DNA from: PALSA-1336 sp964592725
GTDB taxonomy: Bacteria; Patescibacteriota; Doudnabacteria; UBA920
NCBI GenBank assembly: GCA_964592725.1
Contig: CAZQFQ010000023.1
Span: 1 to 21,721, forward strand
Reading direction: 5' to 3'
Length of the DNA stretch: 21,721 bases
Shown piece by piece: positions 1 to 5,669 of the stretch (positions are counted from its first letter, which is position 1; the number at the start of each line of letters is the position of its first letter). The translations under genes were made by a program, and so were the position numbers. The notes below the pieces were generated by a model. The model was not told the DNA's origin. It was given only the letters and a program-made list of their open reading frames with translations, and ran no database searches.

Positions 1-54
<54 letters not shown>

Positions 55-668
55 ACTAAAAATAACCTTAATCCCAATTAAAATCGGGAGAATTAAATTT
101 AGCGGTCCGATCTGTCTAAATGACAAACCTTGGCAGTAGTTTATTTTTGTAAAATGTAAACTACTAAAACATTTTCTGTTTTCACAGATATCATTGAACT
201 CAAAAATTGAATTGACGCAAACATTGCATCTCAACCTGGTTTAAATAGGTTAAGACACGATGGTTTTGTACACCCTAAATACCGGGAAAGGTATTTAAAG
301 TTTTCTAATCACTATTTAACTGTTAAAGTGCGGGTTCCGCTGAATTAACGCGGATAGCTACGCGGATTTGACGCTGAATCTGTCAGCATCATCTGAGCAA
401 CTATCTGAGTATATCAGCTTTGCGCTCTCCCCCTCTGGGGGAGATGCCGAGTGCAGCCGAGGCAGAGAGGGTGCAGTAACTGTTAATTACCTGGGGACAA
501 AAGATTCATTTAAGCGAATAAAAAACACATTCCGCCTTATTGGAATAGTGTTCTAATCTCCCATTTTTGGGATCTCTAGCAATCAGCCAAACTTGGCTTA
601 CACTAAAGCAAAATTGAACCTAAATGTTATGCCGTTTTTAATCTCCAAGATTTAATACTTTTAAATCC
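55..668 (-). other. Long rRNA leader region containing repeat-derived hairpins
   Basis: This stretch of about 615 bases between the rRNA promoter and the 16S start has no convincing gene. Several hairpins can be seen: arms AGTAGTTTA/TAAACTACT (about 135-166), TAAATACC/GGTATTTA (about 276-297) and CCCATTTTTGGG (about 561-572). Bases 341-415 carry a degenerate array of CGCGGAT and CGCTGA words, which recurs near 17920-17960. Bases 425-478 hold a palindromic repeat. The hairpin near the 16S start could be part of the processing stem, but its partner beyond the 3' end of 16S is outside the window. Confidence 0.6.
425..478. repeat. Palindromic repeat with GAGTGCAGCCGA apex
   Basis: This is a hairpin-type repeat (CTCTCC, CCCTCTGGGGGAG, GATGCC ... 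GGCAGAGAGG). Between GCC and GGC lies a 12-base apex, GAGTGCAGCCGA, at 449-460. The same kind of apex appears in five other repeats in this window. It lies within the rRNA leader. Confidence 0.6.
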
Positions 669-674
669 TTAGCT

Positions 675-703
675 ATTATATGCCTTTTTAAAAAGGGTGT
701 CAA
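675..703 (-). promoter_or_regulatory. Consensus sigma70-type rRNA promoter
   Basis: On the minus strand, TTGACA (703-698) is followed by exactly 17 bases and TATAAT (680-675), a perfect match to the vegetative consensus at optimal spacing. Transcription would start near 668 and run into 16S. The promoter is divergent from the plus-strand promoter at 728-756. Perfect consensus is expected for an rRNA operon. Confidence 0.9.
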
Positions 704-727
704 GCGCCACCCACACCTGCCCTACAA

Positions 728-756
728 TTGACAGGGAAGGGATTTCGGCGTACAAT
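728..756 (+). promoter_or_regulatory. Promoter of the 785-1132 gene
   Basis: TTGACA (728-733), a 17-base spacer and TACAAT (751-756). The predicted start near 763 leaves a leader of about 22 bases that contains the Shine-Dalgarno sequence GGAGGG at 770-775. Confidence 0.85.
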
Positions 757-784
757 ATTTTGTTGCTCTGGAGGGAAACTAAGA

Positions 785-1132
785 ATGTCTTGGCAAAGAC
801 AGATGCAAAACATGAGGGCTAATGAGCAGGCAAAAAACGAGATGTTTAATGCCTGGGACGCTGTTGAGCGGTTCCGCCGCAATGGTGACTGTCGCCGTTT
901 TCCGGATTTGCGCCGGTACTTGAGCGGCCGCACTCACCAGCCTTTCCCCCACGATGCCATTTTCAAAATTTCCGGCTGGGGAATTTTGGATGAGCGCGTG
1001 ACGCGTGAAGAGTACGACCGGATGAAAGCGGCGTGGCGGCAAACCGAAGCCGACAAGGCCAGCACCTACAACTACCCCTGGGAAACGCCGGACAACTCGA
1101 CTCCAGCAAAACCCGCTGAGCCAAACGAGTAA
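785..1132 (+). CDS. Small orphan protein, 115 aa, function unknown
   Basis: I do not recognise a family. The ATG at 785 is chosen because GGAGGG lies 9 bases upstream and the promoter at 728-756 would place the transcript start near 763. An in-frame extension to 728 would begin inside the -35 box. The protein starts MSWQRQMQN, is strongly charged and rich in Arg, Trp and aromatic residues, and ends in a Pro/Glu-rich tail (STPAKPAEPNE). No signal peptide or membrane segment is visible, so it should be a small soluble cytoplasmic protein. The gene is monocistronic with its own promoter and terminator, and it is the first of three such genes spaced by copies of one palindrome. Expression signals are very good; the function is open. 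Confidence 0.7.
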   Translation: MSWQRQMQNMRANEQAKNEMFNAWDAVERFRRNGDCRRFPDLRRYLSGRTHQPFPHDAIFKISGWGILDERVTREEYDRMKAAWRQTEADKASTYNYPWETPDNSTPAKPAEPNE

Positions 1133-1208
1133 ACTTCTCCGCCGTGAGCGGAACGGCGCGCCGACGCGCGGCGCAGACAACGACACGGCCAAAGGAGGGC
1201 CGACGACG

Positions 1209-1238
1209 ATGAGACGACCGTCCATCACCATAAACTAA
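1209..1238 (+). CDS. Possible 9-codon reading frame behind a strong ribosome binding site
   Basis: AAAGGAGG (about 1191-1198) precedes the ATG at 1209 by about 10 bases. The frame encodes MRRPSITIN and stops at the edge of the terminator stem at 1237. It may be a real mini-ORF, the stub of a lost second gene, or chance. The GC-rich hairpin just before it (GGCGCGCC/GCGCGGCGC, about 1154-1173) may separate it from the upstream gene. Confidence 0.2.
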   Translation: MRRPSITIN

Positions 1239-1272
1239 AGAGTAGTCCGTTTAAAATGGGCTACTCTTTTCC
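1237..1272 (+). terminator. Intrinsic terminator after the 785-1132 gene
   Basis: Stem AAAGAGTAG (1237-1245) pairs with CTACTCTTT (1261-1269), flanked inward by TCC/GGG, and the descending arm runs into a T-rich tract. Confidence 0.75.
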
Positions 1273-1289
1273 TTTGTCAAAATTTCCCA

Positions 1290-1315
1290 AGTGCTAATTC
1301 GTGCGAATTAGCACT
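1290..1315. repeat. 26-bp palindrome, copy 1 (possible operator)
   Basis: Perfect 12-base arms AGTGCTAATTCG / CGAATTAGCACT are separated by TG. Copy 2 (2012-2037) is identical, including the two bases that follow. The site lies after the upstream terminator and 44 bp before the -35 box at 1360. There is no T-run after it and the loop is only 2 bases, so it looks like a DNA-level site for a dimeric protein rather than a terminator. Confidence 0.75.
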
Positions 1316-1359
1316 CATGATTTTTACATTATTTTTCTCATTTTAAACCCAAAACTAAT

Positions 1360-1388
1360 TTGCAAACTATTGATTAGTATGCTTTAAT
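1360..1388 (+). promoter_or_regulatory. Promoter of the 1421-1915 gene, extended -10
   Basis: TTGCAA (1360-1365), 17 bases, then TTTAAT (1383-1388), preceded by TGC, which fits an extended -10 element. The start is predicted near 1395 and the SD AAGGAGG follows at 1408-1414. Confidence 0.7.
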
Positions 1389-1420
1389 ACTCAACAAGAT
1401 CATATTGAAGGAGGTTTTAA

Positions 1421-1915
1421 TTGGGAAATTGCCGAGGATTCAATAGTTGGGACGAGGAGGCGAAGTATTATAACTCCTTGACCCCTGAACAGCAACGACA
1501 CTGGCGGATTGAAGGACACGCATATATGGTGTCCCTGCGGCCGGAAAATCGGGGCAGGAGCCCGGTGGAGAACTGGCTACAGGCGGAAGCCGAAAACAAA
1601 CGCAAGGAAGACTTGCGTCAATTGTGGATAGAAAAGAGCGTAACTGTGGACCGAACGGAAAAGGTGCGCAAATCTGTCATCTTCTACCTCGCACAAAAAT
1701 CCGATGCCCCACTGACCACGTTTAACGACCAGACTCTGCTCCCTCAAGACGTGGAACAAAGGTCACTATTGACCCAGAATGTAACCTGGGATCTGTGCGC
1801 GGAACTGCTCACCCTACCGGAAACAGTACAAAACATCGGCCAACTGACGGCTTTCGTAATCGCAAATTACCGCCGACGCCAACCGCGACAACATTCACCC
1901 GCCAGACGATGGTAA
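1421..1915 (+). CDS. Small orphan protein, 164 aa, function unknown; C-terminal half faintly carrier-protein-like
   Basis: The start is TTG at 1421, set by a strong AAGGAGG six bases upstream; no ATG is similarly placed. The N-terminal half (residues 1-80) is charged and Trp/Gln-rich. From about residue 80 to 155 the spacing of residues recalls acyl carrier proteins: a helix (EKVRKSVIFYL), then DVEQRSL where carrier proteins have D-x-x-x-D-S-L, then a hydrophobic helix and a final IGQLTAFV. The serine is in the right place, but the preceding Asp is Arg and overall similarity is weak, so this is only a lead. The tail is Arg-rich. No membrane segment is seen. The gene is monocistronic, with a promoter at 1360-1388 and a terminator at 1961-1997, and is flanked by copies 1 and 2 of the palindrome. 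Confidence 0.65.
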   Translation: MGNCRGFNSWDEEAKYYNSLTPEQQRHWRIEGHAYMVSLRPENRGRSPVENWLQAEAENKRKEDLRQLWIEKSVTVDRTEKVRKSVIFYLAQKSDAPLTTFNDQTLLPQDVEQRSLLTQNVTWDLCAELLTLPETVQNIGQLTAFVIANYRRRQPRQHSPARRW

Positions 1916-1960
1916 AACCGGCGTCAACTCTCAACCGCCCTCACAAGCAACAACCCGAGC

Positions 1961-1997
1961 GACCACCCTCGGAGCAACATTGGTGGTCATTTTTTTA
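1961..1997 (+). terminator. Intrinsic terminator after the 1421-1915 gene
   Basis: GACCACC (1961-1967) pairs with GGTGGTC (1982-1988), followed by A and a run of seven T. Confidence 0.8.
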
Positions 1998-2011
1998 TCT
2001 ACAATTCCGCC

Positions 2012-2037
2012 AGTGCTAATTCGTGCGAATTAGCACT
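2012..2037. repeat. 26-bp palindrome, copy 2 (possible operator)
   Basis: Identical to copy 1 (1290-1315): 12-base arms AGTGCTAATTCG / CGAATTAGCACT around TG. It lies between the preceding terminator and the promoter at 2066-2093, about 28 bp upstream of the weak -35. Confidence 0.75.
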
Positions 2038-2065
2038 CAAAAAAATGTTCATCATTTTATCCTAA

Positions 2066-2093
2066 TTTCAAACCGAAATCTTTGTACTATAAT
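2066..2093 (+). promoter_or_regulatory. Promoter of the 2112-2372 gene
   Basis: A perfect TATAAT at 2088-2093 with a weak -35 TTTCAA at 2066-2071 (16-base spacer). The predicted start near 2100 gives a leader of only about 12 bases. The weak -35 next to a palindrome would suit dependence on an activator, but this is inference. Confidence 0.55.
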
Positions 2094-2111
2094 TCCGCCT
2101 ACGGAAGAATT

Positions 2112-2372
2112 ATGACGGGAAATAATTGGGCCGGAATGATTAGACGGGCCTGCGGAATGGTCAGTGGCGATTTTGCCGTTAGCCTGACAGCCACATCGGC
2201 CGACCTGCTAGCCGTTGCTGAGCAGGACTTTCCGAATGTCGAGGTAACACTTGACAGGATTATCGAGCGCGCTCAAGAACTCGGCGCTCCGGCGGGGATG
2301 CCTGATAGTGAGGCCAGCAGCCAATTGCTGGAGATTGCGTCTTACAGGGCGTGCCCCATCGAAACAATCTGA
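2112..2372 (+). CDS. Small orphan protein, 86 aa, function unknown
   Basis: The ATG at 2112 is chosen because the frame upstream of it (possible TTG at 2082) contains the -10 box. A weak SD, GGAAG, lies 4 bases before the ATG. The protein begins MTGNNWAGMIRRACG. It has an alanine/aspartate-rich middle (ATSADLLAVAEQDFPNVEVTLDRIIERAQEL) that looks helical, and no membrane segment. I recognise no family. It is the third member of the row of single-gene units separated by the 26-bp palindrome. Confidence 0.55.
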   Translation: MTGNNWAGMIRRACGMVSGDFAVSLTATSADLLAVAEQDFPNVEVTLDRIIERAQELGAPAGMPDSEASSQLLEIASYRACPIETI

Positions 2373-2394
2373 CCGATCGCGAGATCCGTCACCA

Positions 2395-2426
2395 GGCGCC
2401 GAGCCCTCTCGGCGCCTTTTTCTTTT
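2395..2426 (+). terminator. Strong intrinsic terminator after the 2112-2372 gene
   Basis: Perfect 9-bp stem GGCGCCGAG / CTCGGCGCC with a CCCT loop, followed by TTTTTCTTTT. Confidence 0.9.
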
Positions 2427-2435
2427 GCCCCCCCG

Positions 2436-2461
2436 AGCGCATATTCGTACGAATAAGCACA
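2436..2461. repeat. 26-bp palindrome, diverged copy 3, upstream of sodA
   Basis: AGCGCATATTCG-TA-CGAATAAGCACA matches copies 1 and 2 at 20 of 26 positions. The core ATTCGTnCGAAT is kept. It ends 10 bp before the -35 of the sodA promoter. Confidence 0.6.
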
Positions 2462-2471
2462 TGGAACCAAC

Positions 2472-2500
2472 TTAACAAAGCACCACGATAATGATACAAT
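2472..2500 (+). promoter_or_regulatory. sodA promoter, extended -10
   Basis: TTAACA (2472-2477), 17 bases, TACAAT (2495-2500) preceded by TGA. The start near 2507 leaves a leader of about 55 bases ending in the SD AAAGGAG. Confidence 0.8.
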
Positions 2501-2562
2501 ATTTAAACAACATTGAAACTATCAAATATAAAAAACGTTAATACTTTAGAAAGGAGAAAAAT

Positions 2563-3147
2563 ATGAAATTTGAACTGCCAAAGTTGCCCTACGGCTACGA
2601 TGCCTTGGAGCCTTATATAGACGCAAAAACAATGGAAATCCACTACACCAAGCACCACCAGACTTACGTGGATAAATTAAACGCGGCCGTGGAAAAATAT
2701 CCAGACTTGATGGGGCGTCCGGTAGAAGAGTTGTTAATGGATTTGCCAAACCTGAAGGTTGATGAAGCCGACCGGACCGCAATTCGCAACCACGGCGGCG
2801 GCCACTACAACCACTCTCAATTTTGGAAATACCTGGATCCCAGCAATAAGAAAGATGAACTGCTGACAAAGGAACTGATTTTAACTTTCGGTTCAGTGGA
2901 TGAATTTAAAAAACAATTTTCCGATTCCGCGGCAAAACTCTTTGGCTCCGGGTGGACATGGCTCGCGCGCGACAATAAAAATTCCAAACTGGTAATCCAA
3001 AACCTGCCCAATCAAGACTCGCCATTAATAACGGGCCTTCAGCCGATTTTTGGCCTGGACGTTTGGGAGCACGCCTACTACCTAAAATACCAAAACCGCC
3101 GTCCGGAATATATAGAAAACTGGTGGGAGGTGTTAAAACTGATTTAA
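2563..3147 (+). CDS. sodA: Superoxide dismutase, Mn-type of the Fe/Mn family
   Basis: This is a cytoplasmic enzyme that dismutates superoxide to oxygen and peroxide. The 194-residue length is normal. The metal ligands are visible: H27 (in MEIHYTKHH), H84 (in GGHYNHSQFW), D166 and H170 (signature DVWEHAYY). Second-sphere residues favour manganese: G80 in GGH and Q151 in NQDSPL, where Fe enzymes normally have Gln and Ala-Gly respectively. H31 and Y35 of the substrate gateway are present. The ATG at 2563 follows the SD AAAGGAG. The gene stands alone, with promoter 2472-2500 and terminator 3166-3197. The upstream palindrome suggests shared control with the orphan genes before it. Oxygen defence would suit an organism that meets air or a host oxidative burst. 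Confidence 0.97.
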   Translation: MKFELPKLPYGYDALEPYIDAKTMEIHYTKHHQTYVDKLNAAVEKYPDLMGRPVEELLMDLPNLKVDEADRTAIRNHGGGHYNHSQFWKYLDPSNKKDELLTKELILTFGSVDEFKKQFSDSAAKLFGSGWTWLARDNKNSKLVIQNLPNQDSPLITGLQPIFGLDVWEHAYYLKYQNRRPEYIENWWEVLKLI

Positions 3148-3165
3148 ATTAAAGGTTAAAAGAAG

Positions 3166-3197
3166 AACCCCGATGCAAAACAGCAATCGGGGTTTTT
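3166..3197. terminator. Bidirectional intrinsic terminator between convergent genes
   Basis: Stem AACCCCGAT / ATCGGGGTT with T-runs on both strands serves sodA on the plus strand and the 3200-3613 gene on the minus strand. Confidence 0.88.
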
Positions 3198-3199
3198 GC

Positions 3200-3613
3200 T
3201 TAGACCGCGGTAACAGCCCACGCCGGGTTTTCCTCAACTGTTGGCTTTTGATACTGGCGCAATAACCGCTCATAAGCGGTTATTTGGTGCTTGCCTGTTA
3301 AAGGAAACGCCTCGTCCTGGTGCCGCCTCAAAAACTCCGCGAAATTCTTCTGCGCCGATAGCATTTCCTTTTGCACCCAAGAGTCCATGATTTTAATCTC
3401 CCAGCCATCGGCTGCTTCCCACAAATCACTATACATCCAGTCGCATCGGCTGCGCCAGTCTAAAACCTCACGGTCAAATTTTTGTTTTTCCCGTTCCAAA
3501 TCATAATAACTCGGCCTGACTTGCCCAAGCCAGCCTGCACTCATGGCTGTCTGCACACGGATCCAGCCATAAAAAAACAGCTGGTACTGCCTGCTAATCG
3601 CGGCAATTTCCAT
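3200..3613 (-). CDS. Orphan protein, 137 aa, function unknown
   Basis: I recognise no family. The ATG at 3613 is preceded by a near-ideal SD, AGGAGG, six bases away. The protein is rich in Trp, Tyr, Gln and charged residues and looks all-helical: segments include YYDLEREKQKFDREVLDW, WEIKIMDSWVQKEMLSAQ and HQITAYERLLRQYQK. There is no signal peptide or membrane span. Only 20 bases separate the ATG from an intrinsic terminator (3634-3659) on the same strand. The only clear promoter (3745-3773) lies beyond that terminator, so expression should need read-through of it. That makes attenuation likely, unless a promoter I cannot see lies in between. Confidence 0.7.
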   Translation of the reverse strand: MEIAAISRQYQLFFYGWIRVQTAMSAGWLGQVRPSYYDLEREKQKFDREVLDWRSRCDWMYSDLWEAADGWEIKIMDSWVQKEMLSAQKNFAEFLRRHQDEAFPLTGKHQITAYERLLRQYQKPTVEENPAWAVTAV

Positions 3614-3633
3614 AGATCCTCCTAAATGTTATT

Positions 3634-3659
3634 AAAAAAACCGCTCCATTAGGAGCGGT
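3634..3659 (-). terminator. Intrinsic terminator or attenuator in front of the 3200-3613 gene
   Basis: On the minus strand, ACCGCTCC-TAAT-GGAGCGGT is followed by TTTTTTT: an 8-bp stem with a 4-base loop. The loop holds the TAA stop of the 28-codon frame 3649-3735. The SD of the downstream gene begins 13 bases after the T-run. Confidence 0.8.
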
Positions 3660-3735
3660 AAACTGAAAGAAATATAATTAGTAGCGCACGGCGGCCAAAC
3701 AGTTTAATAAACTTAGGTTTACTTTTCTGATGCAT
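3649..3735 (-). CDS. Candidate 28-aa peptide (small membrane or leader peptide), probably leaderless
   Basis: The ATG at 3735 lies only 2-4 bases after the start point predicted from the promoter TTGACA-17-TATACT (3773-3745), so the mRNA would be leaderless. The peptide has a basic N-terminus (MHQKSKPKFIKLFGRR) followed by a hydrophobic stretch (ALLIIFLSV). Its TAA lies in the loop of the terminator at 3634-3659. It could be a small membrane peptide in its own right or a leader that controls read-through into the 3200-3613 gene. Its small size makes chance a real possibility, but promoter, frame and terminator fit together closely. Confidence 0.4.
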   Translation of the reverse strand: MHQKSKPKFIKLFGRRALLIIFLSVYRS

Positions 3736-3744
3736 ATCCTAAAA

Positions 3745-3773
3745 AGTATAAATAATCAAATAGTGCGTGTCAA
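3745..3773 (-). promoter_or_regulatory. Strong promoter for the 28-codon frame and possibly the 3200-3613 gene
   Basis: On the minus strand, TTGACA (3773-3768), 17 bases, TATACT (3750-3745). The start is predicted near 3738. Confidence 0.85.
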
Positions 3774-3843
3774 TAAAGTTATCCCCAACAAAATTTGAGA
3801 TCATCAAATTTTTTAACACATATTTTCTCCAAAATATTTCCTT

Positions 3844-3875
3844 AAAAAAGCCCTTCGGCTTTTGACCAAAGGGCT
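3844..3875 (-). terminator. rplS terminator
   Basis: On the minus strand, AGCCCTT pairs with AAGGGCT (inner GG/CC also pairs), followed by TTTTTT. It lies just past the rplS stop. Confidence 0.85.
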
Positions 3876-3887
3876 AAAATACTAAAA

Positions 3888-4244
3888 CTATTTTGCTTTA
3901 GGCTTGCCATTCTTGCGGACGCGGGGAAGGTTGTCCTGCCTCTCTCTCACATAATACAATTTGGCTCTGCGGGCATCGGGAGATTTTACAATTTCCAGCT
4001 TTACAATGTTGGGGGAATGCAAAGGATAAATGCGCTCCACGCCCACGCCGTAAGAAATTTTGCGGACCATAAAACTGGCGTTGGCGCCGGTTCCGCCTTT
4101 GCGGGCAATAACCAAACCTTCAAAAATCTGCACGCGCTCCTTACCGCCTTCTTTAATGCGCTGATGGACCTTAACGGTATAGCCGGGTTTAAAATCTGGG
4201 AGGGTTTTTAATTGAGTATCGGAAATATTTTTGACTATTGGCAT
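3888..4244 (-). CDS. rplS: Large ribosomal subunit protein bL19
   Basis: bL19 binds at the 30S/50S interface. The sequence is typical: IFEGLVIARKGG, SFMVRKISYGVGVERIYPLHSPNI and the ending RRAKLYYVRERQ. The proposed start is the ATG at 4244 (MPIVKNIS), giving 118 aa, the usual length. An in-frame ATG at 4268 would add MRNPKFVI, but those residues are encoded by the dispersed AATCCGAAAT-type repeat, so I regard the extension as repeat-derived. Neither start has a clear SD. It is the last gene of the rpsP-khpA-trmD-rplS neighbourhood, here separated from trmD by rluD. It has its own terminator. Confidence 0.95.
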   Translation of the reverse strand: MPIVKNISDTQLKTLPDFKPGYTVKVHQRIKEGGKERVQIFEGLVIARKGGTGANASFMVRKISYGVGVERIYPLHSPNIVKLEIVKSPDARRAKLYYVRERQDNLPRVRKNGKPKAK

Positions 4245-4256
4245 AATTACGAATTT

Positions 4257-4303
4257 CGGATTACGCATTACTTATTGCGATATAATTCGCAATCCGTAAT
4301 CCG
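4257..4303. repeat. Nested inverted repeat at the rplS 5' end
   Basis: Outer arms CGGATTACG / CGTAATCCG enclose inner arms ATTGCGA / TCGCAAT around TATAAT. It belongs to the dispersed (G)GATTNCG word family also seen at 5161-5191 and may have replaced the normal 5' untranslated region of rplS. Confidence 0.6.
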
Positions 4304-4316
4304 CAATTTATTAATA

Positions 4317-5411
4317 TTATAATTGACTGACTATTTTAGAATTTAAACTAACCAAAACTTCCCTCAAATCCTTCGGAAATTCCGATTCGGCTTCTATCCA
4401 TGTCTTATCCGGAAGCTGAACTTCTATTTTTTTGGCGTGGAGAAATTGGCGATGCAGGCCGTTTAACTTTATTCTTTTTCCGCAGTACAACTCATCTCCC
4501 ATTAACGGATGGCCAAGCGATGCCAAGTGAACCCTTATCTGGTGTGTCCTGCCTGTATGCAATTTTACCAGTAAAAGGGTATATCCGTCAATACCACCTC
4601 CCCGCCCTACGGGCGGTACTCCTCCTAAATTAGGAGGAGACACTGCAACTGCAGTATTACCCTCCTTAAAAAGGAGGGGTGCCGAGTGCATCCGAGGCGG
4701 GGTGGTATTATATGATTCCAAGTACTCCAAAACCTTATACTCCGTCACCGCTTCCTTCCCTTCCACAAAATTTTTTGTTGTCTGCTTCCTAAAATCCGTT
4801 TTACTCTTGCCAATCGGCGTTTCTATAAACCCGTGCGGCTTTTCCATTTTCCCCAAAACTAACGCGATGTATTCTTTTTTGATTTTCCTTTCAGCAAAAG
4901 CGTCTTTTAAAAATTCATACATCTCCGGAGTTTTAGCCACCAAAATGACTCCGCTGGTATCTTTATCAAGCCGATGAACAATTCCCGGCCGGTAGTCTTC
5001 CCCAACTTCCTTAATATCTTTAAAATGATATAAAAGCGCGCTGGCCAAAGTTTCACCCTTAAACCCCGCGCCCGGATGCACCACCATCCCCGCCGGTTTG
5101 TCTATAATTAAAAGGCCGTTATTATTATATAAAACTTTCAGCGGGGTATTTGTGGCAACAATTTCGGATTTCGGATTTCGGATTTCGGATTGTTTGTACA
5201 CTATTTTATCGTCCAAACGAACCACAAACTTGCTCTCGCTGATAGTTTGCCCATTGACCTCAACCAACCCAGCTTCTATATCCCGCTGAATTTGGGAACG
5301 TGAAACCTCCGGCAATTCACTCCGACCGGAGCGTCGAAGCTGTTTTGCCAAATATTTATCCAGACGAATTTTTAGCTCTTCGACTATAAAATCGTGAGTT
5401 TGAGTGGGCAT
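4317..5411 (-). CDS. rluD: RluD-family 23S rRNA pseudouridine synthase with three repeat insertions
   Basis: It should convert uridine to pseudouridine in 23S rRNA. An S4-like RNA-binding domain (about residues 12-72) is followed by the catalytic domain. The catalytic Asp149 lies in GIVHRLDKDTSG, and conserved HTGRTHQIRVHLASLGHPLMGD is present at about 286-306. At 364 residues it is longer than the usual 310-330 because of three in-frame insertions: RRSGRSE (26-32) from a small palindrome inside the S4 domain, QSEIRNPKSEI (74-84) from a TCGGATTT tandem repeat in the interdomain linker, and about 40 residues (235-274) from a 118-bp hairpin cluster just before the HTGRTHQ motif. All core motifs remain, so the enzyme is probably active. 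RluD rather than RluC is a best guess from the S4 and core layout. No SD is visible. The -35 box of the divergent promoter at 5411 overlaps its start codon. Confidence 0.85.
   Translation of the reverse strand: MPTQTHDFIVEELKIRLDKYLAKQLRRSGRSELPEVSRSQIQRDIEAGLVEVNGQTISESKFVVRLDDKIVYKQSEIRNPKSEIVATNTPLKVLYNNNGLLIIDKPAGMVVHPGAGFKGETLASALLYHFKDIKEVGEDYRPGIVHRLDKDTSGVILVAKTPEMYEFLKDAFAERKIKKEYIALVLGKMEKPHGFIETPIGKSKTDFRKQTTKNFVEGKEAVTEYKVLEYLESYNTTPPRMHSAPLLFKEGNTAVAVSPPNLGGVPPVGRGGGIDGYTLLLVKLHTGRTHQIRVHLASLGHPLMGDELYCGKRIKLNGLHRQFLHAKKIEVQLPDKTWIEAESEFPKDLREVLVSLNSKIVSQL
4591..4708. repeat. 118-bp hairpin-cluster repeat inserted in the rluD coding sequence
   Basis: It is bounded by the inverted ends ATACCACC / GGTGGTAT. 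Inside are consecutive hairpins: CCGCCC-TAC-GGGCGG, CTCCTCCTAAATTAGGAGGAG-type, CCCTCCTT/AAGGAGGG, and GCC-GAGTGCATCCGA-GGC with its apex at 4684-4695. It is translated in frame, without a stop, as residues 235-274 of RluD. Confidence 0.8.
5161..5191. repeat. Short tandem repeat (TCGGATTT)n in rluD
   Basis: About four direct copies of an 8-base TCGGATTT unit, read on the other strand as SEIRNPKSEI in the RluD linker. Related words occur at the rplS 5' end and around 18990-19015. Confidence 0.75.
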
Positions 5412-5439
5412 TGACTTTAACTAAAATTTATAATAAAAT
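5411..5439 (+). promoter_or_regulatory. Promoter giving a leaderless transcript for the 5448-5669 gene
   Basis: TTGACT (5411-5416), 17 bases, TAAAAT (5434-5439). The predicted start at about 5445-5447 abuts the ATG at 5448. The first base of the -35 is also the first base of the rluD start codon on the other strand. Confidence 0.75.
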
Positions 5440-5447
5440 AGTTTGCT

Positions 5448-5669
5448 ATGGAAACTTGGATTAAAGAGCGCCTTGCACACAGTTTCAATCGGAGGAACTT
5501 GTTGGCCGGAATAAAATCCCTCCTTCACGGTCTGGTAGCGGTCGGCGTCGCGCAGGCGATTCCTCCGCACAATTGGCAAGTATCATTTGCTTGCGGACTT
5601 TGTTATGGGTCTGTGATGCATCTCCTGTTTCACTATCGTGAAGATCGTGGCCAGGAACGCCGGGAATAA
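5448..5669 (+). CDS. Small orphan protein, 73 aa, possibly membrane-associated
   Basis: I recognise no family. The ATG at 5448 would be leaderless given the promoter 5411-5439. A TTG at 5502, with GGAGG six bases upstream, is an alternative start that would give 55 aa. The N-terminus is basic (KERLAHSFNRRN). Two hydrophobic stretches follow (LLHGLVAVGVAQAI and VSFACGLCYGSVMHLLF), which could be short membrane helices, and the tail is charged (HYREDRGQERRE). The TAA stop lies in the loop of the gene's own terminator, the same layout as the 28-codon frame at 3649-3735. It is a lone plus-strand gene between two conserved minus-strand genes. Confidence 0.55.
   Translation: METWIKERLAHSFNRRNLLAGIKSLLHGLVAVGVAQAIPPHNWQVSFACGLCYGSVMHLLFHYREDRGQERRE

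Noticed and set aside
368..556. 62-aa plus-strand reading frame in the rRNA leader
   Set aside because: It is made of repeat arrays and a palindromic repeat, has no SD or promoter, and runs antisense to the rRNA leader.
779..1231. 150-aa minus-strand reading frame opposite the 785-1132 gene
   Set aside because: It has no SD or promoter. The plus strand has promoter, SD and terminator in the right order.
1290..1315. CIRCE heat-shock operator
   Set aside because: CIRCE has TTAGCACTC first and GAGTGCTAA second with a 9-base gap. Here the arms are in the opposite order with a 2-base gap.
1290..2461. Integron-like cassettes with attC sites (small genes separated by palindromes)
   Set aside because: The palindromes lack the RYYYAAC/GTTRRRY core sites of attC, lie directly before promoters rather than at gene 3' ends only, and no integrase is in the window.
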